From Euborellia annulipes (taxonomy: Eukaryota > Arthropoda > Insecta > Dermaptera > Anisolabididae): a stretch of DNA of 64,000 nucleotides. The DNA lies in contig JAKCPI010011712.1 of the NCBI GenBank assembly GCA_023213315.1, positions 186,001 through 250,000 on the forward strand, in the 5' to 3' direction. Shown here one piece after another: positions 48,206-58,669 of this stretch (positions within the stretch are counted from its first letter, which is position 1; each line of letters starts with the position of its first letter). A model generated the notes under the pieces. It searched no databases. It was not told the origin of the DNA and saw only the letters and a program-made list of their open reading frames with translations. Position numbers and translations under genes: made by a program.

Positions 48206-49749
48206 GAAGAAGAATAAGTATGATTATTAATATCGTTATAAACTAACTGTAAGATAGTTAATTAGGCCTTGGTGTCTGGGCCTCTGTAGGGCCGCCGCTG
48301 TAGTGTTTTTGAACATTTTTAAGCATTTTTCAATAAATATACGTAATAATACTATGTGGGTACAATTAATATAATATCGCTTCACACACACTTATAGCTG
48401 TGAGCTTGGAAAATTTATTAGTATATTTACTAAAGCAGGATTACTCATCTCATGTAAATATTTAAAAATAGATCACTTAAGAGAATTACTAATTACTTTT
48501 TAAAGTGTATAATTCAATTACTGCAAGAGGGAAATCACAAGTTGAAATATCATTTTTTGTTTTGTTTTTTTGTTTAAAAATATTAAAATACTATCTAGAA
48601 TTCTTATTTAATCAATATTATGGAACTTTCCCATCAGAGGGAGGTAGTTTATGCCCTTTTTTAAAGATCTTCGTTTTATTCTCTCAAATGCAGTGCCTTA
48701 AAAATATTTTTTAATTAATAATTAAAGAAAGTGAAATAGTTGTTTAATGAATCTTGGTGAGCAATGGCGGAAAATTCTCCCCTGGTTCGCACTGACTCAC
48801 TGGCCATTTCTTTATAACTCGATTCTATCAATTTAGCCTCGTATCAACGCAACTAGCCGCAGTCTTCGCTACTTTTCTTCATTTTCAACTCTTCTCCAGC
48901 TATAAATCCATTCACATGAATGGTTTTTGGCAAACATCTGACCATTAGAGGAATCGGGGAAGGGGGCACAAATCTTTTCTTGGATAACAAAGATTTTTTT
49001 TTATATATTCTCAAACTAGTGTCTAATGCCATACAATATTTGAATCAAAGGCCCTAGGGGTATAAGAATGGTGAAAATGCCCTTGGAACATATTTCAATG
49101 ATACACAGGGGATTTGTAGGTACTAATAAAATAATAAGATGCTGAAAGTTTCAGATCGCTATCTCAAATGGTTTTTGAGAAAAACCAAAATATGCTAAAA
49201 TCCGAAAAACATTTTTTTCTCAGGAACGGCTGAATCGATTGATTTGAATTTTTGATATGTTTTGGGGGCTGATGGTACCTTCTAGGGAAAAAATCAAGAC
49301 CTATATCGGATCATGACATCCTTGAAAAAAATGGCGTTTTTTGTTTAATTTTAATTTTTAACCATGATACAATTTTGGCACAAAAATGAAACAATTTTTT
49401 TTGAAATCCTCATTCAATTTCCTGTAAGTTCATAAGTTCATAAATTCATAAAAAAAGGTACGCCATAGTAGAAAAAAATAAAAACCATTTATTACTCAAA
49501 TATTGACTTTATACGTTTTGTGCTTTAATCTTGTTTTTTATTGCTTAAGCTTACACATATATTTTCATTTTATTCAAAATAACCAGTTTATATTCATAAC
49601 ATCAAAATTTTTTGCCTAAATCAAAAGTTAAAATTTTTAAATATCTATAATCATTAACTATAATGCTATAAGATAAAAACAGTTTGTGATTAATGAATAA
49701 TAAAAATAAAAACTAATATCAAAAAGATAAATCTACTATATAAATTACT

Positions 49750-50015
49750 CAGGGGCGTATATAAGGGGGGGGGGCAGAGGGGGCCCGGACCCCTCCCCCC
49801 CCGAAATTTCCCAAACACATATACATATATAGGGATATACAGACATCAGCGCAACAAATTTTTTCGCAGGATGGAAAACTTTGGTTCCGCAAAGGAAAAA
49901 ATGTCCCGCAAAAAATTTCGTGTGAAAAAAAATTTAGTTTCTTAAAAAAAAAATTTTTAGCAGAAAAATTTTTGAGTTCAGGCCCCCCTTAAAAAAATTT
50001 CTATATACGCACCTG
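49750..50015. mobile_element. hAT-type MITE nested in the long-TIR transposon
   Basis: Ends CAGGGGCGTATATA (49750-49763) and TATATACGCACCTG (50002-50015) are inverted with one mismatch. An exact 8-bp duplication, AAATTACT, flanks it (49742-49749 and 50016-50023). G runs at 49766-49784 and C runs at 49788-49802 lie near the left end. It interrupts the transposase relic, so it arrived after the host transposon. Confidence 0.94.
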
Positions 50016-50023
50016 AAATTACT

Positions 50024-50337
50024 ATCCAATATGTAAAAGACCATACTAACATACTTAAAGCTCAAGTACACTCTCGCCATATTAATAACAAAGTGTATAG
50101 ATGTTTTATTAAATATAAAAAAAATGCTAATGGACCTAAAGGCGTATTAAGACATAGCTGTGAGTGTGCGAATGGTCTTAGAACAATTGGATGTTGCTCT
50201 CATGTTGCTGCCATTGTTTATTATTTGTCATAAGGAAAATAGTTGACAAAAATTCTGAGGCCCGCTGAAACATTGAGCAAATTATTTGATAAAGACAACG
50301 TTTCAACTGTGATTGAAGAAGACAGTGACGAAGACTG
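50024..50337 (+). pseudogene. Relic of a SWIM zinc-finger transposase, C-terminal part
   Basis: An open stretch from about 50024 reads ...QYVKDHTNILKAQVHSRHI, then HSCECANGLRTIGCCSHVAA and IVYYLS before TAA at 50231-50233. After a second stop the same frame continues ILRPAETLSKLFDKDN and ends with an acidic tail (EEDSDED) and a stop at 50335-50337. CxC...CCxH is the SWIM zinc-finger signature (C-x-C-xn-C-x-H), and the context CxCANGLRTIGCCSHVAA is that of SWIM-bearing transposase-like proteins widespread in invertebrates. The DDE catalytic part is gone and at least two internal stops break the tail, so it is dead. Which transposase superfamily it belongs to I cannot say from this piece. Confidence 0.75.
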
Positions 50338-51209
50338 ATTAAACGTGATTCTGCATTTTTTATTGTTGAAAGATTTATCTTTTTGATATTAGTTTTTATT
50401 TTTATTATTCATGAATCAAAAACTGTTTTTATCTTATAGCATTATAGTTAATGATTATAGATATTTAAAAATTTTAACTTTTGATTTAGGCAAAAAATTT
50501 TGATGTTATGAATATAAACTGGTTATTTTGAATAAAATGAAAATATATGTGTAAGCTTAAGCAATAAAAAACAAGATTAAAGCACAAAACGTATAAAGTC
50601 AATATTTGAGTAATAAATGGTTTTTATTTTTTTCTACTATGGCGTACCTTTTTTTATGAATTTATGAACTTATGAACTTACAGGAAATTGAATGAGGATT
50701 TCAAAAAAAATTGTTTCATTTTTGTGCCAAAATTGTATCATGGTTAAAAATTAAAATTAAACAAAAAACGCCATTTTTTTCAAGGATGTCATGATCCGAT
50801 ATAGGTCTTGTTTTTTTCCCTAGAAGGTACCATCAGCCCCCAAAACATATCAAAAATTCAAATCAATCGATTCAGCCGTTCCTGAGAAAAAAATGTTTTT
50901 CGGATTTTAGCATATTTTGGTTTTTCTCAAAAACCATTTGAGATAGCGATCTGAAACTTTCAGCATCTTATTATTTTATTAGTACCTACAAATCCCCTGT
51001 GTATCATTGAAATATGTTCCAAGGGCATTTTCACCATTCTTATACCCCTAGGGCCTTTGTTAAAATCTTTAGAGAATTTTGTAGAGAAAATTTTCTTATC
51101 TGATTTTTTAAATTGTGAATAAAAACATATCTTTCGTCTTTAATGAAAATTTATTTTATATTATTAGAAGATGAAATAATAAAAAAAACTCGGCCCGAAT
51201 TACTTTAAT

Positions 51210-51256
51210 TTCCCTTGTCGACGTTTCGGGGACTAAACGTCTCCCATCTTCAGGAT
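51210..51256 (-). other. Solo hammerhead-like core
   Basis: On the minus strand: CTGAAGAT, GGGA stem, loop GACGTTTAG, TCCC stem, then CGAAACGTCGAC. It matches the layout of the cores in the neighbouring foldback elements, but no inverted partner was identified. Confidence 0.5.
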
Positions 51257-51458
51257 AAAGGTGTTAAAAAATTCTTAGCACTCCCTACTTCAGTTGTTAG
51301 TTAAGTAAAAATATTAGTATATTTTAGAATATACAAATCTGCGTGAAGATATGCTGAGGCACCATCAGAGTTAAATTATTATTACCATCAGTGTTATATT
51401 ATTATCAATTAATTAATTAATAATGTTGATGTGAGAAATGTCTGTCCAATGATTAGAT

Positions 51459-51695
51459 TAATGGGAGAGAGGATTGCAGCCAGGCAGCAGAGCCTCTCTC
51501 GAATGAAAATCTCAATAAAAGAAAACGTTTCGGCTTTAATTATTCAGTTCTTATGAGAATATTGGGAGTATTCATTGAGTTGCCAATATTTTCATAAGAA
51601 CTGAAGATGGCCTTATATAATCAAAGCCGAAACGTTTTCTTTTATTCAGATTTTCATTCGATAGAGACTCTCCTGCTGCAATCCTCTCTTCCATT
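51459..51695. mobile_element. Foldback element with hammerhead-like core
   Basis: Left arm AGAGAGGATTGCAGC (about 51466-51480), TGAAAATCTCAATAAAAGAA and AACGTTTCGGCTTT face AAAGCCGAAACGTTTTCTTT (about 51629-51648), GATTTTCATTCG and GCAATCCTCTCT. The right arm holds CTGAAGATGGCC (51600-51611) then a 13-nt loop and GCCGAAACG: a GGC/GCC stem between the two boxes. Left arm lacks the GATGGCC part. Loop sequence around 51555-51590 is itself partly palindromic. Confidence 0.72.
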
Positions 51696-51851
51696 TTCTA
51701 ATTAATTAATGGTCGGCAAAGTTGACTGTTCAGGTTATTTCGATCGACTTGTTATATTGATTAAAACATAAATTATTATGTGATTCATGGCTCAGTGGAG
51801 ATTTTTTTTTAACAATTTAAATGTTTATTAAATTTTTTTTCTAAAAAAGAG

Positions 51852-52148
51852 ATTCTACAATTTTACTATTTATTAATTTAAATAGCCGAAAAAGTTAGGG
51901 TGTGCCGCCGGGAGTTGAACCTCAGTGTGCCCTAACCACTGGACCACAGCCCGGCATTCGGCTATTTAAATTAGCTGAGATCCCTAAATTAGTTTTCGGG
52001 AGTTAATTTAAATAGCCGAATGCCGAGCTGTGGTTCAGTGGTTAGAGCACACTGAGTACAAATCGGTGGAACCGTGGTTCAACTCCCGGCTGCACACCCT
52101 AACTTTTTTCGGCTATTTAAATTAATAAATATTAAAATTGTATGATTT
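51852..52148. mobile_element. Inverted pair of small elements carrying tRNA-like sequence
   Basis: The region is one palindrome. TTTAAATAGCCGAA or its complement appears four times (about 51878, 51958, 52007, 52110) and brackets two tRNA-like bodies in opposite orientation: minus at about 51895-51957 and plus at about 52021-52105. Outer arms extend to ACAATTTTACTATTTATTAA (left, about 51857-51876) and its inverted partner around 52124-52146. Each unit therefore looks like a short-TIR element with a Pol III-type tRNA insert; two units lie head to head. Confidence 0.78.
52022..52091 (+). tRNA. tRNA-like (probably SINE-type) sequence, putative anticodon ACA
   Basis: Box A-like TGGTTCAGTGG (52031-52041) and box B-like GGTTCAACTCC (52076-52086) are 34 nt apart. 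Between them CACTGA (52050-52055) pairs with TCGGTG (52063-52068) around the 7-nt loop GTACAAA, which has U33 and would give anticodon ACA (reads Cys UGU, rarely used as such). GCCG near the 5' end can pair with CGGC at 52087-52090, but a proper 7-bp acceptor stem and T stem are not formed. So it is a tRNA-derived or decaying tRNA sequence rather than a functional gene. The minus-strand sister copy at 51905-51957 lacks the anticodon loop and 3' half-stem (a deletion of about 20 nt). Confidence 0.45.
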
Positions 52149-52489
52149 TTCTTCACGAATCTGTACGTGATTATATATTAAATTTTATGTATATAATTTC
52201 TTATTTACTAAAAGATTATATTAATTCTAAAGGACAATAAGTCTAGTTTAAAATAAAATCAAAAAATGTTTTCATTAATAATTTCAAAATAAATTTAAGA
52301 TGAGGCATTTAATAAAAAAAAAATATCTTTCTTTTAATGCCAGTCATACATAATAGAAGTAGCCATTCACTGGCAGCTGGCTCTAAAATATTCTTAAATT
52401 TGTATCCATACTTGTAAAATGACACCGCCAGTAAAAAGTGTATCAAGTTAAAAGTTGAAGCAACGAAAACAGGTGTCATAAAGTGAAGA

Positions 52490-52640
52490 CGTGTGATGGC
52501 AGGGGAGGGAGGGGGTGGGCTGAAGGGTCCACGTGGCGACTGTGTCAGGACTTTGATGGTGACTGTCCAGGAGAGAGAGGTGAGAGTTTAAGGGGTTCAG
52601 GGGGTAAGGGGTAGGGGTCAGGGGTCAGGACGTGACCGTC
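52490..52640. promoter_or_regulatory. GC-rich G-tract island with E-box
   Basis: An unusually G-rich stretch for this window: GGGGAGGGAGGGGGTGGG at about 52502-52519, repeats of GGGGTCAG near 52614-52628, a canonical E-box CACGTG at 52530-52535, and CGTGACCGTCATGG at the end. This resembles a promoter-proximal or enhancer region and leads into a small ORF. The strand and target are unknown, and no TATA box or initiator is convincing. Confidence 0.3.
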
Positions 52641-52739
52641 ATGGCCAAACGCCAAGGGGAGATGGAGATCGACGATGGCTTTGACTCTGCCGATGCTCAC
52701 GCTATTAGTTCGATTAAAGGAAATATAAAAATAAAATAA
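52641..52739 (+). CDS. Candidate small ORF or first exon after the GC-rich island
   Basis: ATG in a good context (CCGTCATGG) opens 32 codons, MAKRQGEMEIDDGFDSADAH then AISSIKG, ending at TAA in an A-rich tail. The first 26 codons have balanced base use unlike the surroundings; the last few are low-complexity AT, as if an exon ran into non-coding DNA. No convincing GT donor lies at the composition break (a GTTCGA occurs at 52708). I do not recognise the product. The minus strand is also open over 52570-52735 in one frame, so strand is uncertain. Confidence 0.25.
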   Translation: MAKRQGEMEIDDGFDSADAHAISSIKGNIKIK

Positions 52740-53069
52740 AAAAAAAGCGAAACAAAAGGATTATCAACCATTTGTATTCTCTAAACAAAAAAGAATTGTC
52801 AACATCATGTTGTTGACCATCTCCCAATCAGGTATTAATTGATTTTATTATTTATTTCAGCACAAACGCCTATTTCGAGCTTGAATTTAAAAAAATATAA
52901 GAGAAAATTTATAACTAAAATTTGTATAACTAAAAATTTTACAAAAAGAAAACAGCAGTGATTTTGTTTATCTCTGGCTCGAATATGAATCGGTTCCTGG
53001 TTGCTGTCGTTACAGCATAGGTATATGATTTAGAAAAAAATAATGGTTGACATACCAAATCGATAGAAA

Positions 53070-53717
53070 AAATCTGGTGTGACTGGCGCACAGCACACAA
53101 CTTTCTCTTACCTTCGGTAATCGAAAGTTGTGTTCTGTTCTTGTCACACCAGATTTTTTGTGTCGACATATATTTAGCTCCCGGCAGTACGAAACATATG
53201 AATTCAGATGTAAAATTTATAAGTATGGGAAAATATTTATATTTTGTTGTCATGGGAACCATTTCTCCTATCTTCCCTATGAAATACAAGAGTAAAGTGG
53301 TCTTCAGAAGATTTCAATTGCAAAATGACAATATACATTTTAAAGAGAATCTAAAAATTCATTGATTTTTGAATTTAAAAAAAAATCGTTGTAGCAAATT
53401 TTGAGAAAATCGAAAAAAACTGAAAAAGTACATCAGTAAAGTACTAGTACTCTTTGGCCGATTTTGATTAAAAGCTTATTTTTCCGGTCGCGGGGGGTGT
53501 TTAACTTAAATATAAAATTTCAACCTTGTAGCTCAATTCCTTCATGCTTAAAATTGAACACCCACCCACAGACAGACCATGTCGCGAAAACCACTTTTTT
53601 GGATTCAGGGGACCTCAAAACATGTATATCCATCAAAATCTCGACATCGAATTTTTGACATGAATCCAATACTTTCTCTCTATATATATATTACATATAG
53701 GTAAGAGAAAGTAAAAA
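53070..53717 (+). repeat. Family A repeat, full length
   Basis: Left hairpin AAAAAATCTGGTGTGACTGG ... GTCACACCAGATTTTTT (53068-53158) with inner arms CACACAACTTTC / GAAAGTTGTG, then GTGTCGACATATATTTAG, TTTGTTGTCATGGGAACCAT, AGAGTAAAGTGGTCTTCAGA, AAAGTACTAGTACTCTTTGG, the ACAGACAGACC block, CCATCAAAATCTCGACATCG, and the right end ACTTTCTCTCTATATATATA ... GGTAAGAGAAAGTAAAAA. About 650 bp. Open frames within it are artefacts. Confidence 0.75.
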
Positions 53718-53739
53718 GGACGGAATTAAGATTAATATG

Positions 53740-53830
53740 GCGGGGGATAGACTGACACGAAAGGAGCAGAAGAAATGCCAGTTTTAGTTCGGGTAACTCG
53801 TGGTCGTTACCAAAAACTTTCCCTTTATTG
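53740..53830 (-). repeat. Family D repeat, minus copy
   Basis: In reverse complement: GTAACGACCACGAGTTACCC, GAACTAAAACTGGCATTTCT, TCTGCTCCTTTCGTGTCAGT; collinear with 48028-48092. Overlaps a minus open frame that is not a gene. Confidence 0.5.
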
Positions 53831-53894
53831 TTGTGTTTGACTATGATAGTGGATATACCAACAAAGAAAGAGCCTAAACCAGAGAAACCGCAAG

Positions 53895-54387
53895 CAAGGG
53901 CGGACCAGGGGTTTTTCGAAGTGGAGGGGGGGGGTGTAATGTTTTTTATCCTTGGGTCATAGATCGCTTGACTGCTAGAGACTACGGGTTTGCATTCCGT
54001 CCCATACGATAAAAATTTATTCATTATCATCTATCAATTGGAATAGATGCCTGAGATGCCGAAAAATACTTTAAATAAAATTAATTTTTCTTTTTTTGTT
54101 AAATTTCGACATCCGAGATCATTTTAAAGCCATACTATATAAAAATTAATTGCTAATGAAACGAGATAAGAATTCGTGACAACATCCTCGACATGAAATT
54201 TTTGACACGATCGCAATATAGAGGTAAGAGAAAGTAAAAATATATAAATCAAATTTTTAAATGTGAAATTACCTTCCTTACGACAAATTTTTAAGTATTG
54301 ATTTTTAAAATTTTATAAAATATTTTTCTCAAATCACGGGGAGAGGGGGGTGGTAATTACCCTCTTTACCCGGGGTATCTGACCTTA
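53895..54387. mobile_element. Composite hAT MITE carrying a SINE and a family A fragment
   Basis: Left end CAAGGGCGGACCAGGGG (53895-53911); the right end CTGACCTTA (about 54379-54387) is the same terminus with a four-base loss. The flanks ACCGCAAG (53887-53894) and TCCGCAAG (54388-54395) match at 7 of 8. G runs occur at 53924-53933 and near 54340-54351. Inside lie a SINE-like stretch (53955-54080) and a family A right end (54185-54238), explaining the unusual 493-bp length. Confidence 0.72.
53955..54080 (+). repeat. tRNA-derived SINE
   Basis: GATCGCTTGACTGCTAGAGA then CTACGGGTTTGCATTCCGTC is an anticodon-arm/T-arm-like head with a B box; ATAAAAATTTATTCATTATC follows, then GATGCCTGAGATGCCGAAAA and CTTTAAATAA. 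The 3' body matches 25450-25492. Nested in the composite hAT MITE. Confidence 0.6.
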
Positions 54388-54927
54388 TCCGCAAGCAAAA
54401 GACCCCTAAAAAACAAGTGCAAATTTTACATTAATTAATTTATTAAAATTATTATACTAAAGAGAGTTTAGTTTAGTTTATAGGTTTAAAATGGCCTTCG
54501 ACACAATTTATACTAAAGAGATTTATTATTTATTTTCAGTCATATCTAATTATATTTTAGAATTATACCAATTTCATGTAATTTATTTTTATTTTTTGTT
54601 TTGAAATAGCCCTACACTACTAATATTAAATTAATTTATTTTGCATTATTGATCATTATGAGAAAATATTGTTATATGGTTGCTGGGGAGTCCCCTAGAA
54701 CTTGATCATTGTCACAAGGGTGAAAAAGTTGGGAGACGCTGCTCTGGACTATTGACAGGATTTCTATAATGATATAACGTCATCTTTGTTTGTCAAATGA
54801 AAGAAAAGTAAATAATTAATCACTTAAAAAGGCGAAATATTCTATAAACAAAGTATTCCCGAGCAATTTGTAAAATTTATGAAGAATAGCAAAATTGTTA
54901 ATAGTTATGTATATTTTGCTTGAAACA

Positions 54928-54930
<3 letters not shown>

Positions 54931-54990
<60 letters not shown>
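54931..54990. repeat. (TC)30 microsatellite
   Basis: Thirty uninterrupted TC units, 60 bp. Confidence 0.97.
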
Positions 54991-54996
<6 letters not shown>

Positions 54997-55214
54997 TCTC
55001 TCGATCCTCTTTTCTTTAAATAAACAATATGTGAATGTTAACTTTTGACAAGTGTCATTGATATTATTTTCTTTAGCCTGTCCTTAGATATCTCATCTTT
55101 TGCCTTCTTCTAAACATGAAAGAAGTATTAAAATAGTATTATCAAATTTGAACAAAATAAAACTTGTCTATTATTTTTTAGTAAGGTGATGGAGTAAATG
55201 ATTTTGACAAAATC

Positions 55215-56005
55215 TGCTATGATAGTCGCACAACACTCAAGCCGGTAATTGAAAGTTGTGTTCTGTGTTTGTCACATCAGATTTATGCGTCGACATATAT
55301 TTAGTTTCCGTTAGTAGGCCCTACATAAGATAGAATTCAAGATGTAAAATTTAAAAAATCTGGTGTGACTGGCGCACAGCACACTACTTTCTCTTACCTT
55401 CGGTAATCGAAAGTTGTGCTCTGTGCTTGTCACACCAGATTTTTTGTGTTGACATGTATTTAGTTTCCGACAGTAGGGTACAATTGAATTCAAGATGTAA
55501 AATTTATAAGTATGGGAAAATATTTATATTTTGTTACCATGGCAACCATTATCTTATCTTTTCTATGGAGTACAAGAGTAAAGTGGTCTTCAGAAGATTT
55601 CAATCACAAAATGAGAATATACATTTTATTGAAGATCTAAAAAATAATTGATTTTTGAATTTAAAAAAAAAATCGTTGGAGCAAATTTAGAGAAAATCGA
55701 AAAAAACTGAAAAAGTGCATCAGTAAAGTACTAGTACTGTTTGATCGATTTTGTTCAAAAGCTTCGTGTCACGTCCCATGGGGGTGCCTAACTTAAATAT
55801 AAAATTTCAACCTCCTAGCTCTTTTCGTTCTTGAGATATTTTGTTCACAGACAGACAGACCATGTCGCGAAAACCACTTTTTTGGATTCAGGGGCCCTCA
55901 AAACGTGAAGATCTTTCAAAATCTCCACATCGAATTTTTGATATGAATCCAATACTTTCTCTCTCTATATATATTAACATATATATAGAGGTAAGAGAAA
56001 GTAAA
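55215..56005 (+). repeat. Family A repeat with duplicated left hairpin
   Basis: A partial left part (55225-55355: GTAATTGAAAGTTGTGTTCT, GCGTCGACATATATTTAG, GTAGGCCCTACATAAGATAG) is followed by a full left hairpin (55359-55445) and a complete body and right end ending GGTAAGAGAAAGT at 55989-56001. Either two nested copies or a tandem duplication of the left end. Confidence 0.7.
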
Positions 56006-57275
56006 AAAAAAAGGAAAAAATTATATTCTGTTGCCATGGCAACCATTTCTCTTAACTTCCCTATGAAGTGCACAAGAGTAAGGTGTGCTTCAAACAATTT
56101 AAAGAGCAAAATGAGAATATACATTTTAAAGTGCATCTAAAAAATAATTAATTTATGAATTTTAATCAATATCGTTAGAGCCGATTTCGAGAAAATCGAA
56201 AGAAACTAAAAAAGTACATAAGTAAAGTACTAGTGCTCTTTGACCGATTTTGTTCAAAATTAAAAGAGAAGGTGAAAAGATTCTGACTTATAAAATTTTT
56301 TTTAATACTCTCTATTTAAAATATAATAAGAAAACGAATCTATATTTGGTGTTCAATTAATATTTGTAGTTTCAATAGTATCCATTAGATGGCAGAGTGA
56401 ACTAAAAGTGTTTCAGTGAGACTAACTTGTTTGTTGCTTTAATATAAGTATAAATCAAGAATGAAAATGAGTTAATTAGAATCAACTACTATATATGACT
56501 GTTGAAAATCCTTTTTGAACGGCCTTATCTGGGTTCAGGGTGGGCTGACGTCAGGCGAATATGGCATGCGGTGCAGACAATTCTTACAATTCTTATTGGA
56601 TCTCATTATTATTTCATTGTTAACCTCATAATTTAAATTGAATTAGCTACCAATCAATTTAATTAATAAGAGACCGGGTCTAAATGGCGAGAGAAAAAAA
56701 CATTAAATTAAAAATGAAAACAAAAAAATAATCTACATCAATAAAGTGTGCTTCAAACAATTTCCAGGGCAAAATGAGAATATACATTTTAAAGAGGATC
56801 TAAAAAAATAATTGATTTATGAATTTTAATCATAATTGTTAGAGCCGATTTTGAGAAATTCAAAAAAACTGAAAAAGTACTCCAGTAAAGTGCTAGTACT
56901 TTTTGGCTGATTTTGTTCAAAAACTTATTTTGAGAGTCCCTAATTTAAATATAAAATTTTAATCTCGTAGCTCAATTCCTTCATGCTTAGGGATGTGGTA
57001 TCGAAAATAAAGTATCGATACATGTATCGTATCGATAAGAAAGGGCTTCCTGGAGGATCAATCCCTCCCCCCTCCTGGGTTGAATCAGTGTAAAGTATAC
57101 TTAAACTTTTCATGTAACGTTTTATTGATATAGGCTACCTTTTAAAGGGTATCTAAAAAAATAAGTGATTTTTGGATTTTAATCAAAATCTTTAGAACGA
57201 ATTTTGAGAAAATTGAAAAAACTGAAAAAATACATCAGTAAAGTACTAGTACCCTTTGGCTAATGTGATTGAAAT
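56006..57275 (+). repeat. Chain of family A fragments
   Basis: Three partial copies in the same orientation: 56015-56262 (TTGCCATGGCAACCATTTCT to AAGTACTAGTGCTCTTTGAC), 56738-56995 (AAAGTGTGCTTCAAACAATT to CTCAATTCCTTCATGCTTAG) and 57135-57268 (AAAGGGTATCTAAAAAAATA to AAAGTACTAGTACCCTTTGG). All lack the left hairpin and the right terminus. The gaps between them are AT-rich and non-coding. Confidence 0.65.
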
Positions 57276-57736
57276 TTCTTGAAATACCTGCGACAAAAGT
57301 ACTTGGCTAAAATATAAAATTTGAGTATCGAGAGTTTTTTCGTTTTTGAGTAATTCCCATTAACCCACATTTTTTGGTATTTCACTTGAAATTAATTTAT
57401 TTTATTGTGAAAAAATATTAAATTTCAAGAAGATCGATTCCAGTTAAAATATCAAAACATAATGTTTATGTAAATTTCTCTGAAAAAGATTTTATTGCTT
57501 TTAAATGGGTGTTTTATTGCTTTTCTTGAAATCGCCATTAAAAGGAGGCGATTCCCTTTAGCTTGAATTTGACGTCATTTTCACAATCATTGGAATGAAT
57601 TTCAACTGAAATATCAAAAAATCTGGATTAAATTAAATAACTCAATAAGGAAAGAACTTTCGATACACAAATTTTATACTTTAGCTAAGTTGACATGTCC
57701 CAAGCATTGGCAGGAATTTCATTCCAATCGACCAAA

Positions 57737-58300
57737 TAGTACTAGTACTTTACTGATGCATTTTTTTCAATTTTTACTTTCTCTTACCTCTATATATGTT
57801 AATATATATAGAGAGAGAAAGTATTGCGATCATGTCAAAAATTCGATGTCGAGATTTTGATGGATATACATGTTTTGAGGTCCCCTGAGTCCAAAAAAGT
57901 GGGTCCCGCAAATTGGTCTGTGTGTGTGTATGTATGTGTGTGTGTGTCTGTATGTGTGGACAGATTTTTAGCATGAAGGAATTGAGCTACCGGATTGAAA
58001 TTTTATATTTAACTTAGGTACCTTCCCACACGCTCAAAATAAGCTTTTGAACAAAATCGGCCAAAAAGTACTAGTACTTTACTGATGTACTTTTTCAGTT
58101 TTTTTCTATTTTCTCAAAATTCCCTCCAAGGATTTTTTTTAAAATTCAAAAATCAATTATTTTTTAGATGCTCTTTAAAATGTATATTCTCATTTTGCCG
58201 TTGAAATCTTCTGAAGACCACTTTACTCTTGTTCTTCATAGGAAAGATAGAAATGGTTGCCATGGTAACGGAATTTAAATCTTTTTCTTTTTATTAGATT
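57737..58300 (-). repeat. Family A repeat, minus orientation
   Basis: Reads in reverse from the right end ACTTTCTCTTACCTCTATAT (57776-57795) through CGATGTCGAGATTTTGATGG, a GT-rich block (57918-57956), GGCCAAAAAGTACTAGTACT, and GTTGCCATGGTAAC at 58256-58269. A short extra piece with GTACTAGTACTTTACTGATG at 57739-57758 precedes it. Confidence 0.7.
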
Positions 58301-58669
58301 AAAAATCAATTATTATTTAAATTCCCATTTTTTTTTAATTTATTTGTGTCTTTAATTGTTTCAAAGAAAACATATATGTCTCTCTCTCTCTCACTTGCAA
58401 ACATTATCGTCTCTCTCTACTCTTTTTAAATTCCCTTTCCACCTTATCTTCGCATAGAAACAATGTTAATTTCCTATAGGGATTTGTATGTTAATTTCGA
58501 TTCAAAAGGGAACTTTTTACGCATTTAAAATTTTTTTTTCCAATTCTTATGAAATTTTGTATTTATTTACGATTCTATATTGTGTATAAAATGTCCAAAT
58601 ATGAGATTAAAATTTTGAAAAATAACCATAGTTTATTTGAAGCAGTCAACATTTAAAATGCAAGTTTGA

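Larger units (their letters stand above)
49046..51059. mobile_element. Transposon with 689-bp terminal inverted repeats
   Basis: 49046-49734 (starts CAAAGGCCCTAGGGGTATAA) is inverted at 50371-51059 (ends ...CCCCTAGGGCCTTTG). The arms are of equal length and differ at few positions, so either the insertion is recent or the arms have been homogenised. Only about 360 bp of its own interior remains, holding the 3' end of a transposase-like gene (50024-50337), plus a nested hAT MITE. This is an internally deleted, non-autonomous derivative of an element with very long inverted repeats. The target duplication could not be settled. Confidence 0.88.

Noticed and set aside
52022..52091. Functional tRNA-Cys(ACA) gene
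   Set aside because: Acceptor and T stems do not pair properly and the anticodon is not the normal GCA; a tRNA-derived repeat is more likely.
52939..53289. 116-residue minus-strand open frame and its plus-strand partner
   Set aside because: They overlap the left half of a family A repeat; equivalent frames occur by chance in the copy at 55.4 kb.
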